A DNA stretch of 45,816 nt. Source: JBCBXA01 sp039816825. Its GTDB lineage: Bacteria; Pseudomonadota; Alphaproteobacteria; Rhizobiales; Rhizobiaceae. Under the pieces are notes generated by a model that was not told where the DNA came from, ran no database searches, and saw nothing but the letters and a program-made list of their open reading frames with translations. Shown here in pieces: positions 35,232 to 42,904 of the stretch. The position numbers and the translations under genes were made by a program. Location of the stretch: positions 1-45,816 of the forward strand of contig JBCBXA010000014.1 of NCBI GenBank assembly GCA_039816825.1, read 5' to 3'. How positions within the stretch are numbered: position 1 is the first letter of the stretch; every line of letters begins with the position of its first letter.

Positions 35232-35265
35232 TGTCAACTTTATTAGACGTTCATAAAAATATACA
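35232..35265. promoter_or_regulatory. Degenerate tandem PpsR-like sites between bchF and ppsR
   Basis: The arrangement is TGT-N12-ACGT-N12-ACA: TGT at 35232-35234, ACGT at 35247-35250 and ACA at 35263-35265. Each half alone is a one-mismatch PpsR palindrome (TGT-N12-ACG and CGT-N12-ACA), overlapping by two bases. The stretch is AT-rich within a GC-rich region. It lies 31 bp before bchF and 158 bp before ppsR, so could serve either. Confidence 0.45.
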
Positions 35266-35422
35266 TCATGCTTTCAGGCTCACGAAACATCTGCTATTGG
35301 ACTGGCGATGGAATAATTCTCGGATTAAGAGACAGAGCTTGGGGAAGCGTTCGGCATCATCGATCCGGTAGCAGACTGTGGGGGCCCAAAAGGCTGACCA
35401 CGGGACGGGAGACATCAAAGCG

Positions 35423-36883
35423 ATGGACAAGACAGTCGTACGCGATGTGCCAAACAAGCTGACCCGTTCGCTCGACCTGTTCGATGACCTTGATACCCAC
35501 GCGTTCGCAGAGCTTCTGGGTGCTGCTTCCGACGCTGTTCTGGTCCTGTCCCCTAACGGAGAAATCGCAGATCTCGCATCAGGCAACAGCGACTTTGAAG
35601 CCGTTCACATTGCTGACTGGGTCGGCAAACCGTTCATCGATGTGGTTACGTCTGAAAGTCGGGTCAAAATCGAAGGCTTGCTGTCCGACGTCCGTCATCG
35701 GTCACAGACCGAAGGTCGACAGGTCAATCATGCCATCGACCCGCAGCGCATGGTGGAGATCGGCCTGGGCGAGACACTGCCTGTGGTTTGGCGGCTGGTG
35801 AGCCTCGCCGGTCTTGAGGGCTGTGTTGCCCTGGGCAGCAGCATAGCAGACACAGCCAGAACCCAGCAGCGTTTGGTCTCTGCCCAGCTGGAGCTTGAGA
35901 GCGAGTACCGCCTCCTCTCCAACAGAGAAACCAAGTTCAGGGCTGTGTTTCAGTCGGTGGACCTGCCGCTCTTCATCCTGGATGGCAATGGCAAGGTTCA
36001 GGATGCGAACTCAGCGGCGCTCGGCCTGACTGGCAAAGATCAGGACAAGTTGGTGGGGACGAGCGCTCTCGACCTTTTTGTTGAAGGCGACAGAGCAGCC
36101 ATCACAAACCAGGTGCGAACCGCGGGCGCAGGACAGTCCGGCGGCCTCGCGCTGACGCAGTTGCAGGGATCGACCGAGCCTGTGCATGTCTCATTGAGCC
36201 CGTTCAGAGAGCACGGCGCCATACATTTTGTTGCGACGATCACGCCCACATCGGAGGGCGTTGGGACGGGCAACGACAAGTCCACCGAGTTGAACATCGA
36301 CGCCCTTCCAGAGGCCATTGTCCGCACCGACCGCGCGGGAACGATCTTGGACACCAATGAAAGGTTCCTCGACTTCGCCCAAATTACCTCTGGAGGCGGA
36401 GCGGTGGGTCGGAACCTGTCCGGGTGGCTGGGTGGATCCCATGTGGACATGTCGGTCCTTCTGGCGCAGTTGCACGATGACGGCTTGATCAGGCGCTTCT
36501 CGACAACATTGCGTACGGAACTGGGCTCCATACTGAACGTGATGGTGTCGGCCTCCATGGCCAACCACGGTGACAATGCCAAAGACTTGGCGCCGCCCCA
36601 AATTCACTTCGTCATTCTGGAGGCTCGCGGGGCCGACAGCCGACTGATCGTCGAGCCAGGATCAGCCATGTCACCCCAGTCTGACTTCACCCAACTGGTG
36701 GGCCGAGTGCACCTCAAGGAACTGGTGCGGGACGCATCGGACGCCATTGAGAAAATGTGCATTGAGGCTGCCCTACGCCAAACCGGCAACAACCGGGCCT
36801 CAGCGGCGGAGATCCTAGGTGTCAGCCGCCAGAGCCTTTACATCAAGCTCAAGCGGCACGGTCTCGAGAGCTTCAAAGGCTAG
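35423..36883 (+). CDS. ppsR: PpsR/CrtJ-type transcriptional repressor of photosynthesis genes
   Basis: 486 aa from the ATG at 35423; an upstream in-frame start at 35378 is less likely. N-terminal region and PAS domains (about 30-140, 165-275 and 290-400) lead to a Fis-type helix-turn-helix at the C-terminus (about 444-482, EAALRQTGNNRASAAEILGVSRQSLYIKLKRHG). Cys446, at the edge of this HTH, matches the redox/sulfur-sensing Cys of PpsR (C424) and CrtJ (C420). The only other Cys is C134; there is none in the linker where Rhodobacter sphaeroides PpsR has C251. It would bind the TGT-N12-ACA sites listed here and repress in air. Confidence 0.93.
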   Translation: MDKTVVRDVPNKLTRSLDLFDDLDTHAFAELLGAASDAVLVLSPNGEIADLASGNSDFEAVHIADWVGKPFIDVVTSESRVKIEGLLSDVRHRSQTEGRQVNHAIDPQRMVEIGLGETLPVVWRLVSLAGLEGCVALGSSIADTARTQQRLVSAQLELESEYRLLSNRETKFRAVFQSVDLPLFILDGNGKVQDANSAALGLTGKDQDKLVGTSALDLFVEGDRAAITNQVRTAGAGQSGGLALTQLQGSTEPVHVSLSPFREHGAIHFVATITPTSEGVGTGNDKSTELNIDALPEAIVRTDRAGTILDTNERFLDFAQITSGGGAVGRNLSGWLGGSHVDMSVLLAQLHDDGLIRRFSTTLRTELGSILNVMVSASMANHGDNAKDLAPPQIHFVILEARGADSRLIVEPGSAMSPQSDFTQLVGRVHLKELVRDASDAIEKMCIEAALRQTGNNRASAAEILGVSRQSLYIKLKRHGLESFKG

Positions 36884-36908
36884 CGTCAACACAAGTTGGC
36901 GGAAGTCG

Positions 36909-36940
36909 TGTATGGTTTAATTGACAGTCCAAGCTGTCAA
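36909..36940 (+). promoter_or_regulatory. bchG promoter with PpsR operator and adjacent half-site
   Basis: Perfect TGT-N12-ACA at 36909-36926. TTGACA (36921-36926) can be the -35, with a 17-bp spacer and TAGCCT (36944-36949) as -10. TTGACAG (36921-36927) and CTGTCAA (36934-36940) form a 7-bp-arm inverted repeat with 6-bp spacer, so a TGT half-site lies exactly 8 bp after the operator. This mirrors the bchC promoter. Confidence 0.72.
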
Positions 36941-36955
36941 CTCTAGCCTGCGACC

Positions 36956-37882
36956 ATGTCAACACTCGCCCCCGATCCGGCTGTGCAGAGCAGCTTTGCA
37001 GCGCAGCGTCGTGCGCCGTCTGTCGGTGCAGTTGTTGAGTTGCTGAAGCCGATAACCTGGTTTCCGCCCATGTGGGCCTATGCCTGCGGCGCAGTGTCGG
37101 TGGGCGTTTCAGCCGATCGTTGGATTTATGTAGCGGCTGGTGTTCTGCTTGCCGGCCCAATGGTGTGCGGCACGAGCCAGGCCGTCAATGACTGGTTTGA
37201 CCGCCACGTAGACGCGATCAACGAGCCGGACCGAGTGATTCCATCAGGCCGGATGCCGGGTCGCTGGGGCCTCTGGGTTGCTGTAGCCGGAACCCTGATC
37301 TCTGCGGCATTTGCAGCGCTTCTGGGCTTCTGGGTTTTTGTGGCCGCCGCCATCGGCCTTGCGATGGCCTGGGCCTACAGCGCACCACCCATCCGCCTCA
37401 AGATGAATGGCTGGCTGGGCAACGGCGCGGTCGGCTTTTCGTACGAGTCTCTTCCATGGATCACAGCGGGTGCAGCTGCCATGGGTGGCCTGCCGCCAAC
37501 TGCAGTTCTTCTGGTGGCGCTCGCCTACGGCTTGGGCGCCCACGGCATACTTACCCTCAATGACTTCAAAGCCATGGAGGGCGACCGGGAGATGGGTGTC
37601 GCCACCCTACCCCTGCAGCTCGGCGCGCGAAATGCAGCGCTTCTGGCGGCACTCACCATGCTGATCCCGCAGGCCGCGATAGCGACATGGCTTCTGGCGT
37701 CAGACGCCATGATCTCAGGCGGCGTCGTGGCGGCGGCAACGCTGGCCCAGGCCATCGCTGCCCGACGTCTGGTCGCCGATCCTGTTCGGAACGCCGTCTG
37801 GTTCAGCGCCGCGGGCGTCGGCCTCTACGTCACAGGAATGATGGCCACCGCTATCTCACTTGGTTCAACAGGGGGCGCGTGA
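36956..37882 (+). CDS. bchG: Bacteriochlorophyll synthase (bacteriochlorophyllide a geranylgeranyl transferase)
   Basis: 308 aa, UbiA-type prenyltransferase with about nine helices. It attaches the C20 tail to bacteriochlorophyllide a. The diphosphate/Mg-binding motif NDWFDRHVDAINEPDR is at 78-93; the second Asp-rich motif is LNDFKAMEGDREMG. N-terminus ELLKPITWFPPMWA is typical. No ribosome site precedes the ATG, and the putative -10 ends only 6 nt before it, so the mRNA may be leaderless. The stop overlaps the next start (TGATG). Confidence 0.95.
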   Translation: MSTLAPDPAVQSSFAAQRRAPSVGAVVELLKPITWFPPMWAYACGAVSVGVSADRWIYVAAGVLLAGPMVCGTSQAVNDWFDRHVDAINEPDRVIPSGRMPGRWGLWVAVAGTLISAAFAALLGFWVFVAAAIGLAMAWAYSAPPIRLKMNGWLGNGAVGFSYESLPWITAGAAAMGGLPPTAVLLVALAYGLGAHGILTLNDFKAMEGDREMGVATLPLQLGARNAALLAALTMLIPQAAIATWLLASDAMISGGVVAAATLAQAIAARRLVADPVRNAVWFSAAGVGLYVTGMMATAISLGSTGGA

Positions 37883-39285
37883 TGGACACGCTACCATCAG
37901 GATCCGCAGAACAGTCGACTGGCCATGGTCTTTCCTGGCTCTCGATCTTCCGCCTCGGCATGGTTCAGATCGCCCTCGGTTCCATTGCCGTTCTCACCAC
38001 TTCCACGCTCAACCGCGTCATGGTTGTGGAACTGTCCCTAGCAGCCATCGTCCCTGNNNNNNNNNNCCCTGGCGCGCTGGTGGGTTTGCACTATGGGGTG
38101 CAGATCTCCCGACCTCTCTGGGGTTTTGGCTCAGACAAGCAGGATGGTTCGGGCAGCCCGCGAAGCCGCTGGATCGTCGGCGGCATGGTGGTCCTGGCAC
38201 TCTCAGCAACAGCCGCAGCCGCCTCCACCATATTGCTGGAAAGCAGCATGGTCCTCGGCCTCTTGGCCAGCATCTTGGCCTTCACATTTATCGGGTTTGG
38301 CGTCGGGTGCTCTGGCACATCCCTTCTGGCACTTCTGGCCAATCGCACCGCGCCGTCGCGGCGGCCTGCGGCAGCCAGCATAGTCTGGGTATTGATGATC
38401 GTCGGCATCATCTTCACTGCGATCATGGGGTCGATCTTCCTTGAGCCCTACTCCCACAGCCGACTTGTAGCGTTGACGGCCATTGCCGGCGCTGCGGCAG
38501 TGACGCTGACTCTCCTTGCGCTTTGGGGCGTCGAACGGAACTCGAAACCGGCGACCATTCGGCCGGAAAACACCGTCGAACCAAACTTCAAGGAAGCCCT
38601 CGCAGAGGTCTGGGAGGACCGGCAGGCGCGCCTGTTCACAGCCTTCGTCTTCTTGTCCATGCTCGCCTATTTCACCCAGGACCTCATCCTGGAGCCACTG
38701 GGCGGGCTGCTCTTCGACATGAGCGTCGGCGAAACAACGGCTCTTTCATCAACCCAACATCAAGGCGTCCTGCTCGGAATGTTGGCCACAGGTGCCTTGG
38801 GAACGTCGCTGTCGCGCCGGTTCCCGAACATATTGCGCCAGATGATAGTCTTGGGTTGCATCGGATCAGGCCTCGCGCTCGCTGGCCTTGGTGTAGCCGC
38901 TGTGCTTGCACCCGCCTGGCCCCTCAAGGCCAACATATTCCTCCTTGGCCTGGCGAATGGAGCGTTTGCTGTCGCTGCCATCGGCACCATGATGACCCTC
39001 GCGGGACGCGGCGAGAAATCGCGTGAGGGCGTCCGCATGGGCGTTTGGGGCGCGGCACAGGCCGTCGCCGGCGGATTGGGCATCGTTTTCGGCACCATCA
39101 TTTTCGACATCACGCGTTTTGTCACTGCCAGTGACAGCACGGCGTTTGCGACGGTCTTCACCATTGAAGCCGGCATGTTCCTCGCCTCAGCAGCGCTGGC
39201 CGTAGCGATGAACCGCACCTTCTCCGCCACCGGCGAAACGAATGCGGCCAGCCAATTCGAAGCCGAACTGACGCCAGCAGAATAA
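37882..39285 (+). CDS. PucC/LhaA-family (BCD) MFS protein between bchG and bchP
   Basis: 467 codons as written, including four interrupted by a 10-N gap (38057-38066). Major-facilitator-type protein with about 12 helices; N-terminal block LTTSTLNRVMVVELSLAAIVP continues after the gap with PGALVGLHYGVQISRPLWGFGSD. Its paralogue is lhaA at 24873-26282. The bchG-(this gene)-bchP order is standard (orf428/bch2 in Rhodobacter). The role is presumed to be pigment delivery or export to assembly; the substrate is unknown. The gap does not break the frame and probably hides no sequence, so the gene is likely intact at about 462 aa. Confidence 0.9.
   Translation: MDTLPSGSAEQSTGHGLSWLSIFRLGMVQIALGSIAVLTTSTLNRVMVVELSLAAIVPXXXXPGALVGLHYGVQISRPLWGFGSDKQDGSGSPRSRWIVGGMVVLALSATAAAASTILLESSMVLGLLASILAFTFIGFGVGCSGTSLLALLANRTAPSRRPAAASIVWVLMIVGIIFTAIMGSIFLEPYSHSRLVALTAIAGAAAVTLTLLALWGVERNSKPATIRPENTVEPNFKEALAEVWEDRQARLFTAFVFLSMLAYFTQDLILEPLGGLLFDMSVGETTALSSTQHQGVLLGMLATGALGTSLSRRFPNILRQMIVLGCIGSGLALAGLGVAAVLAPAWPLKANIFLLGLANGAFAVAAIGTMMTLAGRGEKSREGVRMGVWGAAQAVAGGLGIVFGTIIFDITRFVTASDSTAFATVFTIEAGMFLASAALAVAMNRTFSATGETNAASQFEAELTPAE
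38057..38066. other. Assembly gap of 10 N
   Basis: Ten N interrupt the carrier gene. The left flank ends in CCCTG and the right flank begins with CCCTG. Merging these removes 15 bases, keeps the frame, and gives IVPGALV, as in related proteins. Confidence 0.95.
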
Positions 39286-39294
39286 GGACAGACC

Positions 39295-40497
39295 ATGAGC
39301 CAGCATATCGGCAGTTTCGATGTCATCGTCGTTGGCGGCGGCCCCGCCGGCGCAACAGCGGCCTCTGATCTGGCGCGCGCTGGTCGTTCGGTGCTGCTTG
39401 TGGATCGCGAAGGCAGAACGAAGCCCTGCGGTGGCGCGATACCAACCCGAGCCATCCGCGACTTCGACCTGCCCAATCATCTGATCAAGGCAAAGATCGG
39501 TGCAGCGCGCATGATCTCGCCTACCAAAAAGACGGTTGATATGGAGATCGGTGACATAGGCTTCGTTGGCATGGTCGACCGGGATGAGTTCGACCCGTGG
39601 CTGCGAGAGCGCGCCGAGGCCGATGGTGCGGAGCGGTTCACCGGCACTTTCAAAACCCTGTCGCGGAACAATGATGGCACTGTGACATGCTCAATCGCGC
39701 CAAAAGCCACCAAAGCTGAACCAGCAACAGCAACGGCTCGACTTGTTATCGGTGCAGATGGAGCAAACTCCATCGTTCGTCGCGACGTATTTGGCACCGC
39801 CAAAGCGCCACCCTACGTCTTCGCCTATCACGAGATCATCGAAGCGCCGCAAGCAGCGTCGGGCGCAGCCTATGATGCCGACCGGTGTGACGTGATCTAC
39901 GATGGACGCGTCTCTCCCGACTTCTACGGTTGGATCTTTCCGCACGGCGAACAAGCCTCCATCGGATGTGGCTCAGCCCATAAGGATTTCAGCCTGAAAG
40001 GTGCAACCGCGCTGATCCGCGAAGAGGCAGGCCTCGACTCGGCGAGGACCATTCGGCGCGAAGGCGCGCCCATTCCTCTCAAGCCCATGAAGCGGTGGGA
40101 CGATGGCGCGAATGTCTTGCTCACAGGCGATGCGGCCGGTGTCGTAGCGCCTTCGTCGGGAGAAGGCATCTACTACGCCATGCACACGGGCAGGCTTTGC
40201 GCAGACAGCTGTCTCGAGGTCCTCGACACAGGTAAAGTGGCGGCCCTGAAAACTGCCCGCAAGCGCTTCATGAAGGAGCACGGTCGCGTGTTTTTCATCC
40301 TCGGTTTGCTACAGGCCATCTGGTACAAATCGGACAAGCGCCGGGAGCAGTTTGTGAAGATGTGCCGCGATGATGACGTGCAGCGCCTGACCTGGGAAAG
40401 CTATCTCAACAAGCGGCTGGTGAAGCGCGAACCGATGGCGCACCTGCGGGTGATGGTGAAAGACGTGCGCGAGCTTCTAGGCTTTCCAGCAACGTGA
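39295..40497 (+). CDS. bchP: Geranylgeranyl diphosphate/bacteriochlorophyll reductase
   Basis: 400 aa FAD-dependent enzyme reducing the geranylgeranyl tail to phytyl. The N-terminal dinucleotide-binding motif VVGGGPAGATAASDLARAG is at about 12-30, with the KPCGGAIPTRAIRDF block next. LLTGDAAGVVAPSSGEGIYYAM is the second FAD motif. ATG at 39295 is preceded by AAGGA. Its TGA overlaps the GTG start of the 93-aa membrane-protein gene by 3 nt, so that gene is probably translationally coupled. Confidence 0.95.
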   Translation: MSQHIGSFDVIVVGGGPAGATAASDLARAGRSVLLVDREGRTKPCGGAIPTRAIRDFDLPNHLIKAKIGAARMISPTKKTVDMEIGDIGFVGMVDRDEFDPWLRERAEADGAERFTGTFKTLSRNNDGTVTCSIAPKATKAEPATATARLVIGADGANSIVRRDVFGTAKAPPYVFAYHEIIEAPQAASGAAYDADRCDVIYDGRVSPDFYGWIFPHGEQASIGCGSAHKDFSLKGATALIREEAGLDSARTIRREGAPIPLKPMKRWDDGANVLLTGDAAGVVAPSSGEGIYYAMHTGRLCADSCLEVLDTGKVAALKTARKRFMKEHGRVFFILGLLQAIWYKSDKRREQFVKMCRDDDVQRLTWESYLNKRLVKREPMAHLRVMVKDVRELLGFPAT

Positions 40498-40775
40498 TCG
40501 AGGCCTTGTTCGGAGGCGGCGCCGGTCTGGCCGCTGTCCACTTCTTCACCAATCTGGCTCTGTTCGTTCTGGGCGCAGAGATTCTGGCCATTATCCTGCT
40601 TGGTCAGAAAGTTGGGCTGCCAAGGCGGTTTCTGCCGAACGCTCTGGCCGGATTCTCAATCCTGGTGGCCCTGCGCCTGCACCTGTCCGATTTCGCGGGA
40701 GAGTGGGTGATTCTGGCACTCTTCTTCAGTCTGCTTGCGCATGCGGCAGACCTTCAAGTCAGACGCAAGAACTGA
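40494..40775 (+). CDS. Small membrane protein (93 aa) coupled to bchP
   Basis: GTG start at 40494 overlaps the bchP stop (GTGA). Three hydrophobic segments are seen: about 10-35 (FFTNLALFVLGAEILAIILLG), about 47-60 (LAGFSILVALRL) and about 66-82 (EWVILALFFSLLAHAA), separated by a short basic loop (QKVGLPRRFLPN). The C-terminus is basic (QVRRKN). It is not idi, which follows bchP in Rhodobacter. I recognise no family. Coupling to bchP suggests a role linked to pigment reduction or to the two genes downstream, but nothing in the sequence proves either. Confidence 0.7.
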   Translation: MIEALFGGGAGLAAVHFFTNLALFVLGAEILAIILLGQKVGLPRRFLPNALAGFSILVALRLHLSDFAGEWVILALFFSLLAHAADLQVRRKN

Positions 40776-40926
40776 CCTTAGGTCTCGCAGCCTTCAACCG
40801 CCCCACCGTCGCCCCATTGCACGGTCAGAAAGTCACGAAAGCGCTACATCTCATGCTACTGCTTGTGTCTGCAGTGTTTCTGAGCGCCAACTCAACCCTA
40901 CTCCCCATCGCAAGAGGTACAGGCTC

Positions 40927-41433
40927 ATGACTTTGATCGAACCTTCAAGGCGAACGATTGTCGCCGGTGGCGCGGCTCTGGCAGCAGGTGGCCTGTCTGC
41001 CCTCGTCGTTCCGGCGCAGGTGCAGGCTCAAGCCCTCGCTCCAACACCCACCATGCGCGGCGGCGCGAACAATTACCGCCCGGGCGCGCCGATCGTGGAA
41101 CGGATCGGCGGAGGAGGGTTTTGGATGAGCGGCACCGTGCGCCGGGCAGGCGATGGCGCGCCCCTATCGGGTCAACGCATTCAAATCTGGGCGCACACCA
41201 CCGAAGGCCATGAGCGCGACCTTCACAGCCATGGCTCCACCCTCACCGACGAGAACGGCGCATATCGCTTGGAAATGCCGCAGATCGTACCGGCTTTCGG
41301 CCAAGCTCACGGGCATCTGGCCTATGATGCCGAGCACAATAGCGGCGAGTTTCAGACCGTGTTCCTGCGGCCACTCATGGCCAGCTCGAACGACACGAGC
41401 CTCGAAGCGCATTTCGTACTTCAGCCAGCCTGA
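40927..41433 (+). CDS. Tat-exported intradiol-dioxygenase-like protein
   Basis: 168 aa from ATG 40927. The N-terminus has a twin-arginine signal (SRRTIVAGGAALAAGG, then a cleavage-like AQVQAQA), so the protein is probably exported folded. The mature part resembles the beta-sandwich of intradiol ring-cleavage dioxygenases: WMSGTVRRAGDGAPLSGQRI, IWAHTTEG, TLTDENGAYRLE and an HxH (His128-Gly-His130). The two iron-binding Tyr expected around EGHERDLHSHG and VPAFG are not there; instead His95, His100 and His102 occur. It may therefore bind another metal or have lost dioxygenase activity. The frame extends upstream to 40735 over orf93, without likeness. It lies 11 nt before the ferric-reductase-like gene. 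Confidence 0.72.
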   Translation: MTLIEPSRRTIVAGGAALAAGGLSALVVPAQVQAQALAPTPTMRGGANNYRPGAPIVERIGGGGFWMSGTVRRAGDGAPLSGQRIQIWAHTTEGHERDLHSHGSTLTDENGAYRLEMPQIVPAFGQAHGHLAYDAEHNSGEFQTVFLRPLMASSNDTSLEAHFVLQPA

Positions 41434-41444
41434 CCGGTTGCAGC

Positions 41445-42035
41445 GTGGATAAAGTTCGGGACGCAGGCACCTGGCTGATCCTTGGTGCCCTCATTGCAGT
41501 CCCGATTGCTCTCGCCGTCACAAGCCCTTTACTGGCCTGGCGAGAGCCCATCTACATCGCAGCCGGCCTGGCCGGCGTTGTCGGCCTCTGCCTCATCTTG
41601 CTTCAGCCACTCATCATTGCGGGCAGCCTGCCCGGGATCACGAGACGTGTGGGGCGAACCTTGCATCCGTGGCTCGGTGGCTTTTTGGTGCTGACCGTGA
41701 TCGTTCATATTGTCGGCCTGTGGTTCACCAGCCCACCCGACGTTTTAGACGCTCTGCTGTTCAGATCACCGACCTGGTTCTCGGTTTGGGGCGTTATAGC
41801 GATGTGGTCAGCAATCGCCGCAGCTCTGCTGGTGGCGTTTCGAGGCAAGTCGCCGGCCCGCCGGGCCAGAGTCCGCAGGCTTCACGTCGTCCTTACGACA
41901 CTTGTGGCTATCACCACCATAGCGCATGCCATCCTCATCGAAGGCACCATGGAGTTCACGTCAAAGCTGGTTCTTTGCACGGCTGTTCTGGTTGCAATGG
42001 GTGTCAGCGTCTTCACGCTCCGGTCCTGGCGCTAG
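41445..42035 (+). CDS. Ferric-reductase-like haem membrane protein
   Basis: 196 aa from a GTG at 41445. About six helices. Two pairs of His with the same spacing, H74/H88 (HPWLGGFLVLTVIVH) and H147/H161 (HVVLTTLVAITTIAH), each H-x13-H, are the bis-haem pattern of the ferric reductase/NADPH-oxidase/MsrQ/YedZ fold. No FAD or NAD domain is attached, so it resembles MsrQ-type proteins that pass electrons to a periplasmic partner. The neighbour, a Tat-exported metal-type protein 11 nt upstream, is the obvious candidate partner. Its end lies 12 bp from the convergent iolB stop. Confidence 0.78.
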   Translation: MDKVRDAGTWLILGALIAVPIALAVTSPLLAWREPIYIAAGLAGVVGLCLILLQPLIIAGSLPGITRRVGRTLHPWLGGFLVLTVIVHIVGLWFTSPPDVLDALLFRSPTWFSVWGVIAMWSAIAAALLVAFRGKSPARRARVRRLHVVLTTLVAITTIAHAILIEGTMEFTSKLVLCTAVLVAMGVSVFTLRSWR

Positions 42036-42047
42036 ACGTTCCATGCG

Positions 42048-42887
42048 TTAGCCCTGGCTGATGATCCACTCATGATCTGGGTGGTTGATGAACTTCCATT
42101 GCCTCAGCGGCCCGGCCATCACGTTCAGATAGTACATCTTGTAGCCGTGAGGCGCGCCGCATGGATGATGTCCGCGCGGAACCAGAACCACTTCCCCATC
42201 ATGCACGGCCATCGTCTCATCGAGTGAGCCGTCTTCGGTGAACACTCGCTGAAAACCAAAGCCCTGCGGCGGGTCCAGCCGATGGTAGTAGGTTTCTTCC
42301 AGATAGGTGATCCGTGGAGGATCATCTTCGTCGTGCCGATGCGGCGGATAAGACGACCAGTGCCCTGCCGGCGTGATGACTTCTGTCACAAGAAGCGAAT
42401 CTGCACGATCTTCATCACTCATCAGGATCGGATTGATGTAGCGCGTGTTGGTCCCGCTTCCGCGGACTTCAGAACCCATGCTCTCTGGCTCTATATGGTA
42501 AGGAGCATGAGTGCCTCGCCCCGGCGCCGAACAGATCGCTACGACGGCATCGGTCACCGCCTTGACGGCAAAGGCGTTGCCGGTCCCCAGATAGATACAG
42601 TGTGGTGCGGTCCCATCAAACGGCGAGGCGCGTTCGCCGATATCGGCAAATGCCGGGCCGCCAGAATGCATCCCGCTATCGTCAAACTGCCCAATCTCCA
42701 CTGACACAGTGCCCTCAACAACCACGAGTAAAACCTCTCGGTCAGGGTCAGGCTGCATATCAAGGTGGCGATCATTGACCGCCAACTTCAACAGGCCGAA
42801 GCCGACATAGGTCCAGCCAGCCGTAGTCGGGCTGATGTCGTGCACCAGCCCACTCTCGGCAATTGGGCGACGAAGAAGGTCGGCCAT
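42048..42887 (-). CDS. iolB: 5-deoxy-glucuronate isomerase
   Basis: 279 aa. Converts 5-deoxy-D-glucuronate to 2-deoxy-5-keto-gluconate in myo-inositol breakdown. Bicupin; the metal site is visible in PPHRHDEDD (His183, His185) with Glu197/198 in YLEETYYHRL, and a later HHPCGAPHGYKMYYLN motif. It is the last gene of the leftward inositol cluster, 17 nt after the ATPase gene. It marks the right boundary of the photosynthesis region. Confidence 0.92.
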   Translation of the reverse strand: MADLLRRPIAESGLVHDISPTTAGWTYVGFGLLKLAVNDRHLDMQPDPDREVLLVVVEGTVSVEIGQFDDSGMHSGGPAFADIGERASPFDGTAPHCIYLGTGNAFAVKAVTDAVVAICSAPGRGTHAPYHIEPESMGSEVRGSGTNTRYINPILMSDEDRADSLLVTEVITPAGHWSSYPPHRHDEDDPPRITYLEETYYHRLDPPQGFGFQRVFTEDGSLDETMAVHDGEVVLVPRGHHPCGAPHGYKMYYLNVMAGPLRQWKFINHPDHEWIISQG

Positions 42888-42904
42888 TCCAGCACTCCAG
42901 CGCG

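Noticed and set aside
35201..35237. bchF promoter from TTGACA (reverse strand, 35237-35232) with -10 at 35213-35208
   Set aside because: The -10 (TAGCTT) is poor and lies only 7 bp before the ATG; not strong enough to list.
40853..40930. A 25-codon hydrophobic ORF (MLLLVSAVFLSANS...) whose TGA overlaps the ATG of the Tat-exported protein
   Set aside because: Could be a coupling leader peptide, but it has no ribosome site and is within chance length for this GC content; noted only.
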